Source of the DNA: Reticulitermes lucifugus
Taxonomy: Eukaryota > Arthropoda > Insecta > Blattodea > Rhinotermitidae
Length of the DNA: 28,029 nt
Assembly (NCBI GenBank): GCA_026260175.1
Contig: JAKCWW010000296.1
Span: forward strand, 262 to 28,290
Direction: 5' to 3'
Of this stretch, positions 19,910 through 28,029 are shown in pieces. Each line of letters starts with the position of its first letter. The first letter of the stretch is position 1. Below the pieces are notes generated by a model. It did not search any database, had not been told where the DNA came from, and worked only from the letters and a program-made list of their open reading frames with translations. The position numbers and the translations under genes are program-made.

Positions 19910-22335
19910 TAGACATACGTTGCGTCTTCGGTAGTTGTTACAGTCAGTTTGCCTACAGATGTCGAATCTAGGTCATCTCCAGTCGTAACAAGAAGCTACA
20001 CTGTCATCGGTTTTACGTTCACGTACAAGTCACAAAAAAAAAGAGCGATTACGGTGAGATTGAAGTGTTTTGCAAACGAGTTGTTAAACACACTGCTGGG
20101 AAACTATTTGTTAGTGCATGCACTGACGAATGCGAAAGTCTGAAGGTCCTTCTTTGATACGACACTACACTTGGCTGCTGGTATTTAAGGTTTCTTGCAC
20201 TTTCTATAAGGTCCATAATGACACGCGTTGGGCCCCTGTTCCAACTGTTGTAACAAACGGGCCTGTACAGCCCCCATTATTTGCTGGTGTCATAACTCCA
20301 CCTAACTTAACTACGAGGTTCATGGAACCGAGCGCTTCTTTGAGGCTAATACAGGATGTCCAGCAGAACGCGGAATCCGTTCATAGCTGCATTGCTGCAT
20401 AACGCTTGCAGTAATTAGTTTCTCGGTAATGTAATTCTAATTGTTTATGTAGACGAAGGCTGAAGACCAGTATACAGGTGCCATGGAATTAGCTGTTGGC
20501 AGACCAGCTTCTTTTCGCACCACACCCCATCCCCATCTCCATAGCATTGCGTTGTCTTTGAGATGTGCTTTGCTTGGATCGGACGCCGATCACATGTAAT
20601 CGTCGAGGGTGCTTACCCCGTGAAGCTCATCTTTTATTATCTCCACCCCTGATGTAACGGTTACATCTCGGTGACCCCGTTTTCTCAAGTCAGTGATGAG
20701 TCTTCTCCACTGAGTGCAGCTGTTCCGCCATGACTCTGTCTTCAGACTCCCTTCCTGCAGTCGTGACTAAATATCGGGTCGTGGTTGGCATTTGGGCGGA
20801 AAGCAGATTGTGCAGCCCTGTCACTTGCAGTTTTACGGTTGTGTGTCCGTGCATTAGCTTAGGTTATTAGTGGCTTCGTAAGGACATACAGCGTATTGGC
20901 CTGAAGCGGTTGTTAGCTGTGGTGTTAACTTTGCGATGTATATATTTTTTTTAATGAGGTGTGATGTCCATTGACGTTACTGTACGTATTTTATTTCTGG
21001 ATAGTCGTGTGTATTCAAGAGACTGAAATTGACATGTGGCTGGCTCTCGGTGTATGTTTGTGGTGGAAGTGACGCAGTAGCTACAGCATATCACAGACAC
21101 GAACTGCGTCATAAATTAACCCGAATGTTTCCTTTTGTGCCAGTAACAGACGTGGTAACTGTTTATAAAAGTATAACGACTGATGAATTTGTATTCGGTT
21201 CCCATAATTTGGTGCTAATACATATGGATCAAGGTGTCAGTAGGAAATTGCGTAATATATGTTAGTAGGCCCACACTGGCTGTTTTATAGTGCGTCATAG
21301 CCGGTTTAAAAATGCTGAATTGCGAATTCTTTCTCTTTGTGAAGTTGGTTGGTCATGTTAGGGAAATTGCATGGAAGTTAGCTGAATTGTGAATTGTTTG
21401 TGTTTGTGACGGTTGTGTTTCCTGTGAGAGGTTAGTCATGCGTCAGTAATAGCAGTACGGAATTACAAATGATTTCTTCGGTGTTAGCGGTACTCAGCGT
21501 GTAAATTAGTATAGTGGCGACGCGTGTGGCTTTAATTCAGGAACGTCTGGTTAGGATTCGGCTGTCTTAAATTTCCCGAGGCCCGCCAGAGCAACGCATC
21601 GACGTCTACAGTTATTTACAGCGCTCTAAAGACGAAATAGTCAAGCCATTGTAAAGCGATGTGATGGACACTAGGCCCGTTCTCGTAAATTCGCAAGTTC
21701 ATGCAGTCCGATATTGCTATCACGGTGCTGGCCGTGACGTATTGTAACATTATTTTGTGGTTAACTGATGAGTGTTTTTTTTCAGTTGCGTAATTGCTCT
21801 GTTGCAATAAAACCAACCAATACATGTCAGCCCTGACCGTGCTGTTCGAAAAATTAGATGATCAGAAGAAGAGGATGGCATGAGTAAATAAATACAACAT
21901 TATGAATGTCCCTGTCATATTTATGAGCGCTGATCTGTATGAAAGGGTTCGTGGCCTCTTACCTTGGCCTTAAAACCGGATCAAATTTTCGTGGTTTACC
22001 TGAGAGTACAGTTAACTGCTGATGCAGTTTTTTTTGTAATAGGCCAGAATCGCGTTTTTGTAGCCCTTAATTCATCATGGACGCCAGCTGACTGCGTGGT
22101 GAGGATATAAGTTGAAGTACCATGTATTTTCTTGGCCTGTTTGCAAGCGTGTTCGTGGATATTATCGGCTTCGGTACCGATTGTTTTCAGACTTCCGAGG
22201 ACAATGCCTGAACAGTACGATAAGCGAGCCCCATTTTCGGATATTTGCGATTTGCTATCGTTCTCCATCGCCTTTTCATTGCATCTGATGCTGGAATCGT
22301 TTCCATAAGTGGCACTTAACGTGCTGTTATAAAGA
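19910..22335. other. Intronic stretch without recognisable elements
   Basis: No exon, RNA gene or repeat was identified in about 2.4 kb. It includes a run of nine A near 20035-20043. The minus-strand open frame 22496-21996 (166 codons, the longest in the window) shows no recognisable domain and partly overlaps the SINE-like head at 22340, so it is regarded as chance. Confidence 0.5.
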
Positions 22336-22339
22336 TGGG

Positions 22340-22480
22340 GGACGGCCATGCTAAATTGCTGCATGTTAGTTGCTGGCATCTCACCTCGGAGGTCTGGGTT
22401 CAATCTTTGGGCACTGCGTGTGCGATGTGTGGTTGACAGTGGTCTGGGATACGGTTTACTCTCAGACCAGATATGCCTCC
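22340..22480 (+). mobile_element. Probable tRNA-derived SINE of another family
   Basis: A tRNA-like region contains CACCTCGGAGGTCTGGGTTCAATC, whose GGGTTCAATC portion (about 22396-22405) fits a B box. The A box upstream (TTAGTTGCTGG) is weak. The following GATGTGTGGTTGACAGTGG and GGTTTACTCTCAGACCAG resemble the body that follows tRNA heads in some insect SINEs, as I recall them. No clear target duplication was found, so the ends are uncertain. Confidence 0.45.
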
Positions 22481-22604
22481 ATTGCTTCGTGTGCATTCAT
22501 CGATCATGCGGCGGATGGACAATGGGCCCGACAAAACACTCCAGCCCGGTGAGACAGTCTCACCTCCACCACGAGAATTAAAAAAAATGAGTTCCTTTTT
22601 AGTG

Positions 22605-22887
22605 CAGAAGTCCCTCGGTCATCCGGACTGTTTGGTGGGAAGGGTGGTACGGATTACACACGCGAATCAGGATCACCGACGGGATCCTGCTTGGTCTGGG
22701 TAACATACAAAAAATCATTACTCGGTGCTGAAGTAAAACTCCTTAAAGCGGAAGAACTGTACCTAACAGTATATAATAATAATAATAAATAGTAATAGTA
22801 TACTATAATAATAATAATTTCAGTGGGAAATAGGTGGCCCAAAATTGTCCGGGCTACCCGCGGATCCGGATTACCGAGGGACCACTG
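22605..22887. mobile_element. pogo/Tigger-like MITE, copy 2
   Basis: This 283-bp element has terminal inverted repeats: left CAGAAGTCCCTCGGTCATCC, right the inverse of CAGTGGTCCCTCGGTAATCC. Subterminal GGATTAC and GGATCAC repeats lie inside both ends. The centre (about 22771-22819) is an ATA/TAA-rich stretch with a small palindrome around TAGTATACTA. No target TA is visible on both sides, which may reflect decay. It belongs to the same family as 12980-13356 and carries no transposase. Confidence 0.82.
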
Positions 22888-23527
22888 ATCTGCATTGAAC
22901 TGTAATTGAGAGTCATACACAAGTCGGCCACTGAATTATTGTGTGCTGTATTCATTTGAATGCCGTCAGGAACGTTAAATGTATTTGAATTGCTCATCAT
23001 GTTTGTATTTAACACAGCGTGAAGACATATGATTTGTGAATAAGCCTGATTTGTAATACAGTTTGTTAAAATTGCGCAGACACTGAAATCCATACCTAAT
23101 TGTGTAGGATTGCTTTGTGTGGATCTTACAATCACACTGGTGAAGTAAGAGCTTTGGGGAACCATTGTGAGATTGCTTCTCTATTCGACTGTATGTGTAA
23201 TTGCTTTTAATGATTCATATGTTACAAGATCAGTGGGGAATCTGATTAAACTGTATCACTGCTTGGGCATCGATCTCGATTTGGCAGGAACTCTGCTGAT
23301 AATGGTAAGAAGGCAGAGGCAAGGATTGAGCAGTGAAGTTTTTGTGGCACTGATGTTACACATGAGTGCTTGAGAGAGGTATGTCCGGTCTGCGTAGGAG
23401 CATAATCTAATCATTTCATTACCAAGGTTAACTGCCATTCACAGAAGCATGTCTGGCCTGGCCATGGAGTCAACAAACCTCCGGATGTGCAAAAGTAATG
23501 TTCTTTGTGTGTTTCTTTCTTGTGCAG
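22888..23527. other. Distal intron sequence ending at the exon B acceptor
   Basis: No recognisable element is present. The final bases form the pyrimidine tract GTGTGTTTCTTTCTTGTGCAG before exon B. Confidence 0.55.
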
Positions 23528-23670
23528 AATCCCAATGACTCGGACAAATCTGATAAAGACAAAGCGCCGTCGCCATTTGAGGCAAGCAAAAAGGATGTGG
23601 AAAATGGCAACACGACACAACCCAATGGCATTGTCCAGAATGGCCTTGTGGATGACGATAAAGCCTTCAA
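23528..23670 (+). CDS. pum: Pumilio, internal coding exon B
   Basis: This exon encodes 47 codons plus two bases: NPNDSDKSDKDKAPSPFEAS, then KKDVENGNTTQPNGIVQNGL and VDDDKAF. It follows exon A in phase 0, giving ...RGLVL-NPNDSDK..., as in insect Pumilio. The KKDVENG, NGIVQNGL and DDDK pieces are the family landmarks. The acceptor is TTTCTTTCTTGTGCAG and the donor is TTCAA/GTAAGTAA. The exon ends with AA of an unfinished codon, and a next exon starting with C or T would give Asn and continue into the conserved FNRTPGSRQPSP segment. No such continuation was found in 23671-28029, so the next exon is beyond the window. The region is low-complexity, polar and probably disordered. Confidence 0.94.
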
Positions 23671-24454
23671 GTAAGTAACTGTGCAGGTGACTTGTAACTA
23701 CACTTTGCTGCTGAACATGGTGTCATGTTATGTGATACAGTGAAGTGGGGGTGGGCGGGGTTGCTATTGGCTGTATGATAGTTGGGTGACTGCCGTAATG
23801 AATAAGGTCGCACGTGTTTTGTTTCAGTTATTTGTATTGCTTATATGTTCACTATTCTCTTCATTAAACCTTTGATTCGCGTGATTATTTTTCACGAAAT
23901 TTGGTATGAATGTTATACCATTGGAGGCCACAAGAGTCTCATAATTTTTAAATTCCGTAGTCAGTAGAAACAACATAATGGTGATAATTGTTAAATTGCT
24001 GTTGTTTAAAGATAAGAGACAGGCCTACTACACTTTACAGAACCCGATGTTAATGCTGACTGGCGCTGTTGAATTGTAACACGCGGCTCACGCCCGAACT
24101 ACGGCAGTGGAAGCAACATTGGCGTCACTTTGTGTAGGGGTTCTGAAATGATGCTTAGTGACAGATATTTGGAAATGATACGACTTTTGTAGTTTTATTT
24201 GTCGAATTTAAAATATGGCGACTAGGCGACTACCACGCGGAAAAAAATACGTTTACTTTGATAGCAGTATCGAATGAACTGTTGGAAGTAGATATGTAAA
24301 ATTTGATATGGAGATAACCCTATGTAATTTACATGCGAACACAAATTTTATGTGACATACGTCTGTAAGTCATTGCGGCAGCTCGTATCTGAGGTCATAT
24401 TAGACAGTTTAACGCAGATTGAACCCTTACTTTCGTTCTCCAATAATAGGCCCG
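23671..24454 (+). other. pum: Start of the next pumilio intron (donor GTAAGTAA)
   Basis: The intron opens with a consensus donor and continues at least to the end of the window, more than 4.3 kb. This first part shows no recognisable element. Confidence 0.7.
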
Positions 24455-24505
24455 TTATTATTATTATTATTATTATTATTTTTAGTAGTAGTAGTAGTAG
24501 TAGTA
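24455..24505. repeat. Compound microsatellite (TTA)n then (GTA)n
   Basis: About nine TTA/ATT units run from 24455, followed by a short T run and about seven GTA units to 24505. The second motif differs from the first by one base, which suggests a point change that later expanded. Confidence 0.9.
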
Positions 24506-24683
24506 ATGAATAAATAACTCGTTAACAACAGCATTCTGCTACATGTTACAGTTACATGTAGTAATAAAACTATACGCACGTGGGGCTGTAGCGATAATGT
24601 GCACAAATGAAACCAACAGTAAAATTCGTATAGGCAAACGTTTGATATATTGCCTGTTCAGAATGTGCCGAGCGGAAGGTTCG

Positions 24684-25075
24684 AACAAACCATAGGGGTT
24701 GAAAGTGTTCGGCAATTACCACCTTCTTGTGTGTGATGGTGGTGATAATTTATTGGGCGAAAACATGTATGCTATGAAGAAAAACACACAAGCTTTGTTA
24801 GTCACTTGTAGCGGTGGGGGTTGGTCTAGAAGTGTGTGTCTCGTGAACGGAATGCAGAACAAAATGACAGCATTAAGAGAAGTAATAAGGAATTCAAATA
24901 TTTGGGAATGACACTAACACTTAAAAATTGAGTTCATGAAGAAATCAGAGCAGTTTGAGCTCAGAATGCCTGCTACAATTCGATCCAGAATCATCCAAAC
25001 ATGTAATTATTGAAGTATACATGTGTATAATGTTGCATGTTTTATATAGGCATGAAAGTTGGTCTGTCGTAGTGA
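24684..25075 (+). pseudogene. LINE reverse-transcriptase fragment (decayed)
   Basis: Conceptual translation across stops and frameshifts reads GLKVFGNYHLLVCDGGDNLL, then GENMYAMKKNTQAL, KEFKYLGMTLTLKN, VHEEI, NACYNSIQN and finally LYRHESWSVV. This order matches the palm/thumb part of a very common insect non-LTR retrotransposon: the YADD active-site block followed by NLLGEN, the KYLG block, the NACY block and LYGCETWS. The YADD motif is degraded to CDGG, so it is inactive. The fragment is cut off at both ends and is replaced at 25088 by a SINE body. The exact LINE clade cannot be settled by eye. Confidence 0.78.
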
Positions 25076-25087
25076 TGAGCATATGAT

Positions 25088-25266
25088 CGGGGGCCCACCA
25101 AGCCTTCTGTTCACTGGGTACCGGACGTTTCTTCCCCGGGGGTAAAGCGGCCGGCACGTGAAGCTGACCACTCAACTCCGTGTAATGTGGATGTTACGAA
25201 AGAGCGAAGCTACACCTCTGTTCCTCCTGTATGCCTTGATGGCGTGCACTGGGACAACTTTACTTT
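25088..25266 (+). mobile_element. SINE family S, copy 4, head missing
   Basis: This plus-strand copy retains only the body: AAGCCTTCTGTTCACTGGGT, ACCGGACGTTTCTTCC, GGGGGTAAAGCGGCCGGC, then TACACCTCTGTTCC, CCTTGATGGCGTGCACTGGG and ACAACTTTACTTT. Compared on the opposite strand, it matches copy 2 (15639-15908) in order. No tRNA-like head is recognisable between the LINE fragment and the body, so it is 5' truncated or its head has decayed. Minus-strand open frames here are incidental. Confidence 0.72.
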
Positions 25267-25506
25267 CTGTTTGTACCTTCACCCGTTGCTTTACAGGGTC
25301 GCCCGCCGCCTTGTCAATCACACTGCCAGTAGCCCCTCTGTTTAAGTCTGTCATAAGGTAGTCCCCCTAGATGAAAGGTTTCTGCGTAAGGGTTGGGGAG
25401 AATGATTCCGAGGATCGAGTGAAGGCGAGATACCCGCGAAAGAATGCTTTGGGGAAAACAATACGTGAACTCCAAAGTTGCTTAAAATCGATCAGAGGTA
25501 TGCAGC
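25267..25506. other. Short intronic stretch without recognisable elements
   Basis: Nothing recognisable lies between the SINE body and the next copy of repeat R. Confidence 0.5.
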
Positions 25507-25702
25507 ACGTTACATGAAGATCTAAGTACATTTTATTGTTGCCGGCGACATAAATTCGTCATAAAAGCATTTTTGTGCAATACTGAAAGTTTTTATGTTG
25601 AAATTTAAATGTAGTTCAGCAGTACACACATAATACATTGTTGCGTTTTCATTGCAGCTGTGGTTACGGCAACGCGCCACGCGCATTGCCTATCTTGTTT
25701 AG
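25507..25702 (+). repeat. Repeat family R, copy 4 (3' part only)
   Basis: It matches the end of copy 1: ACATTTTATTGTTGCCGGCG corresponds to ACGTTTTATTGTTGCTGGCG at about 5709-5728. The close, CAGCTGTGGTTACGGCAACG then GCGCATTGCCTATCTTGTTT, corresponds to 5766-5822. The head half is absent. This copy supports the view that the stretch missing from copy 3 is an original part of the repeat. Confidence 0.68.
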
Positions 25703-26059
25703 CTCGTGGTTGCTAACATGTGACGCTGTCTTGCAAATAACGTAAAATAGGCTGGACGGACGAGCGGGTAGATACAAGGATGGACTGACATAAAGTATCC
25801 TTCGCCGCGTCTTTGGCACGAAACATTTGTTGGTCACCAACTGAAAGGCCTACGGATCCGTATTTAGACTCTCAGTTTAAACTTATGCTTTCCATGCAGC
25901 TTGCACCATTGTGCCAATCTGTATGACATTTAAGATGCCGTGTTAAGTTTGTGTTAAGGGCCTCAGTTGTAGAGTTTCATCCAGCTGTGGTCGGTGGTTC
26001 TCAAGGTATGTGACGACGGAATAGAAACTGTTTCTGTAACCACCTAGACTGACGTAAAG
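25703..26059. other. Intronic stretch without recognisable elements
   Basis: It has a short GGACGGACGAGCGG run near 25754 reminiscent of the head of repeat R, but no continuous match. Confidence 0.45.
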
Positions 26060-26330
26060 TATGCATGGTACATAAAATGTGCTTTTAATTTGACTATAGA
26101 GCTTTCACGTCGAACATTCCTTCACTCCGATAAGTAATTAGCGAGGTAACGCTCGAGGTAGGAGCACACACACACGTGTGTAGTTCTTCATGTAAAATGC
26201 CTGTCACTTTTATTTAACCAAATCGATATATGTCGATAGGTTGTTGTAAAACTGTGTATTTTAAAACGTAATGAGTGTCCACTCAGCCATTCTCGAGTTC
26301 TATGTGAACAGACGGACAGACACGCCTGTG
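26060..26330 (-). repeat. Repeat family R, copy 5 (reverse, diverged)
   Basis: In the same order as copy 2 on the plus strand are GAACATTCCTTCACTCCGAT, AATTAGCGAGGTAA, TGTGTAGTTCTTCATGTAAA, ATGCCTGTCAC and GTGAACAGACGGACAGAC. The corresponding copy 2 blocks lie at about 9386-9580. It is clearly more diverged than the other copies, and its ends are uncertain. Confidence 0.55.
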
Positions 26331-27835
26331 GTGTGTGTTTGCAGTGTTTCTTTGTGAAAGCACCTAAATTAAATTACCAGCCTATGAATTCAATTACCCG
26401 CTGTTTTACCGTAAGGTCGAGTTTTGTGAGGCATGTATTTTCATTCAAGTTTTTGGGAAAGAAACCAAACTTGGCATCAGAACAACACTACTGGGACCAA
26501 ACCAAGTTCCGAAGACTGCTGAAGACAGTTTACGAATGTAGTAGTTACGTGATGCAGCGTACGTCCACTCAGCACTGGCGTGAGGTGCTGCACGTGAACA
26601 TATCACTGGCTGTCACGTGTCTTAAAAAACGCCGCACGTATGAGGCCTCTCTCAGGTTGGAAGCAGAAGTGACAGAGGAGAAGAAAGGAAGGGGACGAAA
26701 TACTTGTAGAATTCATGGTGGTGTACTTGTTCGACAGAATTGTGGGATCGATTCAATTTATATTTAATATGAGAACAGTTTTACGTCGAGTTCCGTAGTT
26801 AGGACATGCTCATTATCTGCTTTCTTTTGAACAGCTTGGGGTCGCAGACTGTTCGCTCCCACCCACTGTCATTGTACTGATACAAGTTAAAGCATAATTT
26901 GTCTTCTAGCGCAACAAACTTTATGCTGCTTTGTTATGAAACGAAATATCTATTGAATTTGCGGTGTAATAAGTCGTAGTATGCAACCTCTATAAACCTC
27001 TCCGTTTTTAGGCATACAAAAGTATGGTACTGTATAACCGATCAACGCTGTGATGGCATACATACGAAGCGTTATGCAAATACAAGCTTTTGTTTGAGCC
27101 CGTAGAGACGAAATTGCGATGAGATTTTCAGAAATGTTGAATGAATGTGGAACTCACATTGCACTGTTTGGTTGAGTGGAAAATGGTAGTTATGTGTGTA
27201 TTTGCTGAAAGAGACAAGTTATGCAGACAGTTGGATGACAACATGATGTCAACATATTGGAAAATTAGTTTCAAACTAGCATAGACCACGACCTTGTTGG
27301 CTAATTATTGAAGGAAGAGCGGGACTATAACGTATCCTTGAAAGGCAGATAAGATTTTACTGATTAAATGATGGAAGAAATCAGACGTATGAAGTCATCG
27401 CGCCATCTGTTTCTCTCTCCATTTGAACTGCTGGAATAGTTGGCGGATTTGTACGGACCTTTATGCCATCCTTATGCTATTGGAGGAAACCGCAATGCTC
27501 TGCTTATTAAGTTTCATGGTTACAGTAACAACAGAGCTGAAGCGCGAAGTTGTGAAGTGGGCGACATTGGGCTCACTTTCGGTTGCAGATATGGTGTATG
27601 GTAAGTAGCTGGTGGAAAATATGCAGCCTTTGTTATGTGTAACAGTGTCGTGGCGGCTGCGGTAAATTTTTCTTAAGGCTGCATTTTGTTAGCGATGTCT
27701 GATAAACCATTGGAAATTTGGCACGCGGATACGTCATAATGACACGCTGTGTATGAAACACTAGCCAACAGATTTAACAACGTATACAAAACCAGTGTTT
27801 TGAATAAGCTAGAAACAAGAGTTAAAATATAGCAG
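26331..27835. other. Intronic stretch without recognisable elements
   Basis: No exon or element was recognised. An open frame at 26333-26767 (144 codons) starts just after repeat R copy 5 and contains a Lys/Glu-rich segment (EVTEEKKGRGRN), but it matches no family I know. A second frame at 27423-27608 is likewise unassigned. Confidence 0.45.
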
Positions 27836-27858
27836 TAATAATAATAATAATAATAATA
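27836..27858. repeat. (TAA)n microsatellite
   Basis: About eight TAA units lie directly upstream of the SINE at 27871. Insect SINEs often insert next to, or generate, such simple repeats. Confidence 0.85.
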
Positions 27859-27870
27859 TAAAGTTTTAAA

Positions 27871-28029
27871 CGCTGTGGCGCAATTGGTTGAGGCACTTCG
27901 CTACAAGCCGGAAGGTCGCGGGCTCGATTACCGATGGTGTCATTGGAATTTTTCATTGACATAATCCCGGCCGCACTATGGCCCTGGGGTCGACCCAGCC
28001 TCTAACAGAAATGAGTACCAGGAATATTT
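27871..28029 (+). mobile_element. tRNA-derived SINE, related to family S, running off the window
   Basis: The element starts CGCTGTGGCGCAATTGGTTG, a tRNA-like A-box region, and has a B-box-like GGGCTCGATTACC at about 27920-27932. Its body then reads GGTGTCATTGGAATTTTTCA, GGCCGCACTATGGCCC and GGGGTCGACCCAGCCTCTAA. The final CAGAAATGAGTACCAGGAAT corresponds in order to the GCCT...GGGTACC block of family S copies (compare 25101-25125). I recall very similar SINEs from cockroach and termite sequence. The 3' end lies beyond the window. Confidence 0.78.

Larger units (their letters stand above)
12314..23527 (+). other. pum: Pumilio intron between exons A and B (11,214 bp)
   Basis: The intron starts GTGAGT and ends in a pyrimidine-rich TTTCTTTCTTGTGCAG. 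Phase 0 on both sides joins ...RGLVL directly to NPNDSDK..., the order found in insect Pumilio proteins, so no further constitutive exon is needed in between. The intron is loaded with transposable-element remains, listed separately. They include SINEs inserted within other elements, showing repeated insertion over time. A small alternative exon inside cannot be excluded by eye. Confidence 0.88.

Noticed and set aside
21996..22496. 166-codon minus-strand open frame, longest in the window
   Set aside because: No family resemblance, and its start lies across the tRNA-like SINE region on the other strand. The sequence reads as low-information chance coding.
24684..25075. Possible active reverse transcriptase
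   Set aside because: The catalytic YADD motif is degraded to CDGG, there are stops and frameshifts, and both ends are missing.
25985..26005. hAT-like terminus GGTGGTTCTCAAGG
   Set aside because: Only one end resembles a hAT terminus. No matching inverted partner was found nearby.
26333..26767. 144-codon plus-strand open frame
   Set aside because: Unrecognised product, begins next to a diverged copy of repeat R, and no splice signals pairing it with pumilio exons were seen.
23671..28029. Search for the next pumilio exon starting with codons for RTPGSRQPSP
   Set aside because: No matching stretch after an AG acceptor was seen, so the exon is taken to lie beyond the window.

Overview
The window is eukaryotic and most likely comes from an insect with a large genome. 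It has strong spliceosomal splice sites, an intron of more than 11 kb, many decayed transposable elements, tRNA-derived SINEs and LINE remnants. There are no bacterial operons, rRNA genes or CRISPR arrays. The SINE bodies and the LINE reverse-transcriptase fragment resemble families I associate with polyneopteran insects such as cockroaches, termites and stick insects. That placement is recalled and is not proven by the sequence.

Only one host gene is recognisable: pumilio, the PUF-family translational repressor, on the + strand. Two internal coding exons are clear. Exon A (12120-12313) encodes the conserved Pumilio N-terminal block, including [20 protein letters not shown]. Exon B (23528-23670) encodes the following KKDVENG...NGIVQNGL...DDDKAF block. 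Their splice phases fit together. Exon A begins inside a codon, so at least one coding exon lies upstream. Exon B ends after two codon bases (AA), which fits continuation into the conserved FNRTPGSRQPSP segment beyond the window. The PUF RNA-binding repeats are not in the window.

Layout: 1-12119 is upstream, probably intronic. It holds several copies of an unnamed ~0.5-0.75 kb repeat (5073-5824, 9137-9650 reversed, 10050-10559) and two hAT-like MITEs (6069-6321, 11827-11989). The 12314-23527 intron holds two pogo/Tigger-like non-autonomous elements, a small foldback or Penelope-like fragment with a hammerhead-like motif, a SINE nested inside another SINE, and a complete-length but dead piggyBac element (17006-19905). 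That piggyBac element has intact TTAA target duplications, matching termini and a SINE inserted in it. A tRNA-headed SINE lies near 22340. After exon B, 23671-28029 holds a microsatellite, a LINE reverse-transcriptase fragment, a 5'-truncated SINE, two more copies of the unnamed repeat, and the start of another SINE running off the end.

Nothing here forces the conclusion of a new biological system. The most informative structures are the nested insertions with readable target duplications, the dead piggyBac element, the unnamed repeat family with its inverted pair, and the hammerhead-like motif. Most open reading frames of 60-166 codons in the window look like chance frames or repeat shadows.
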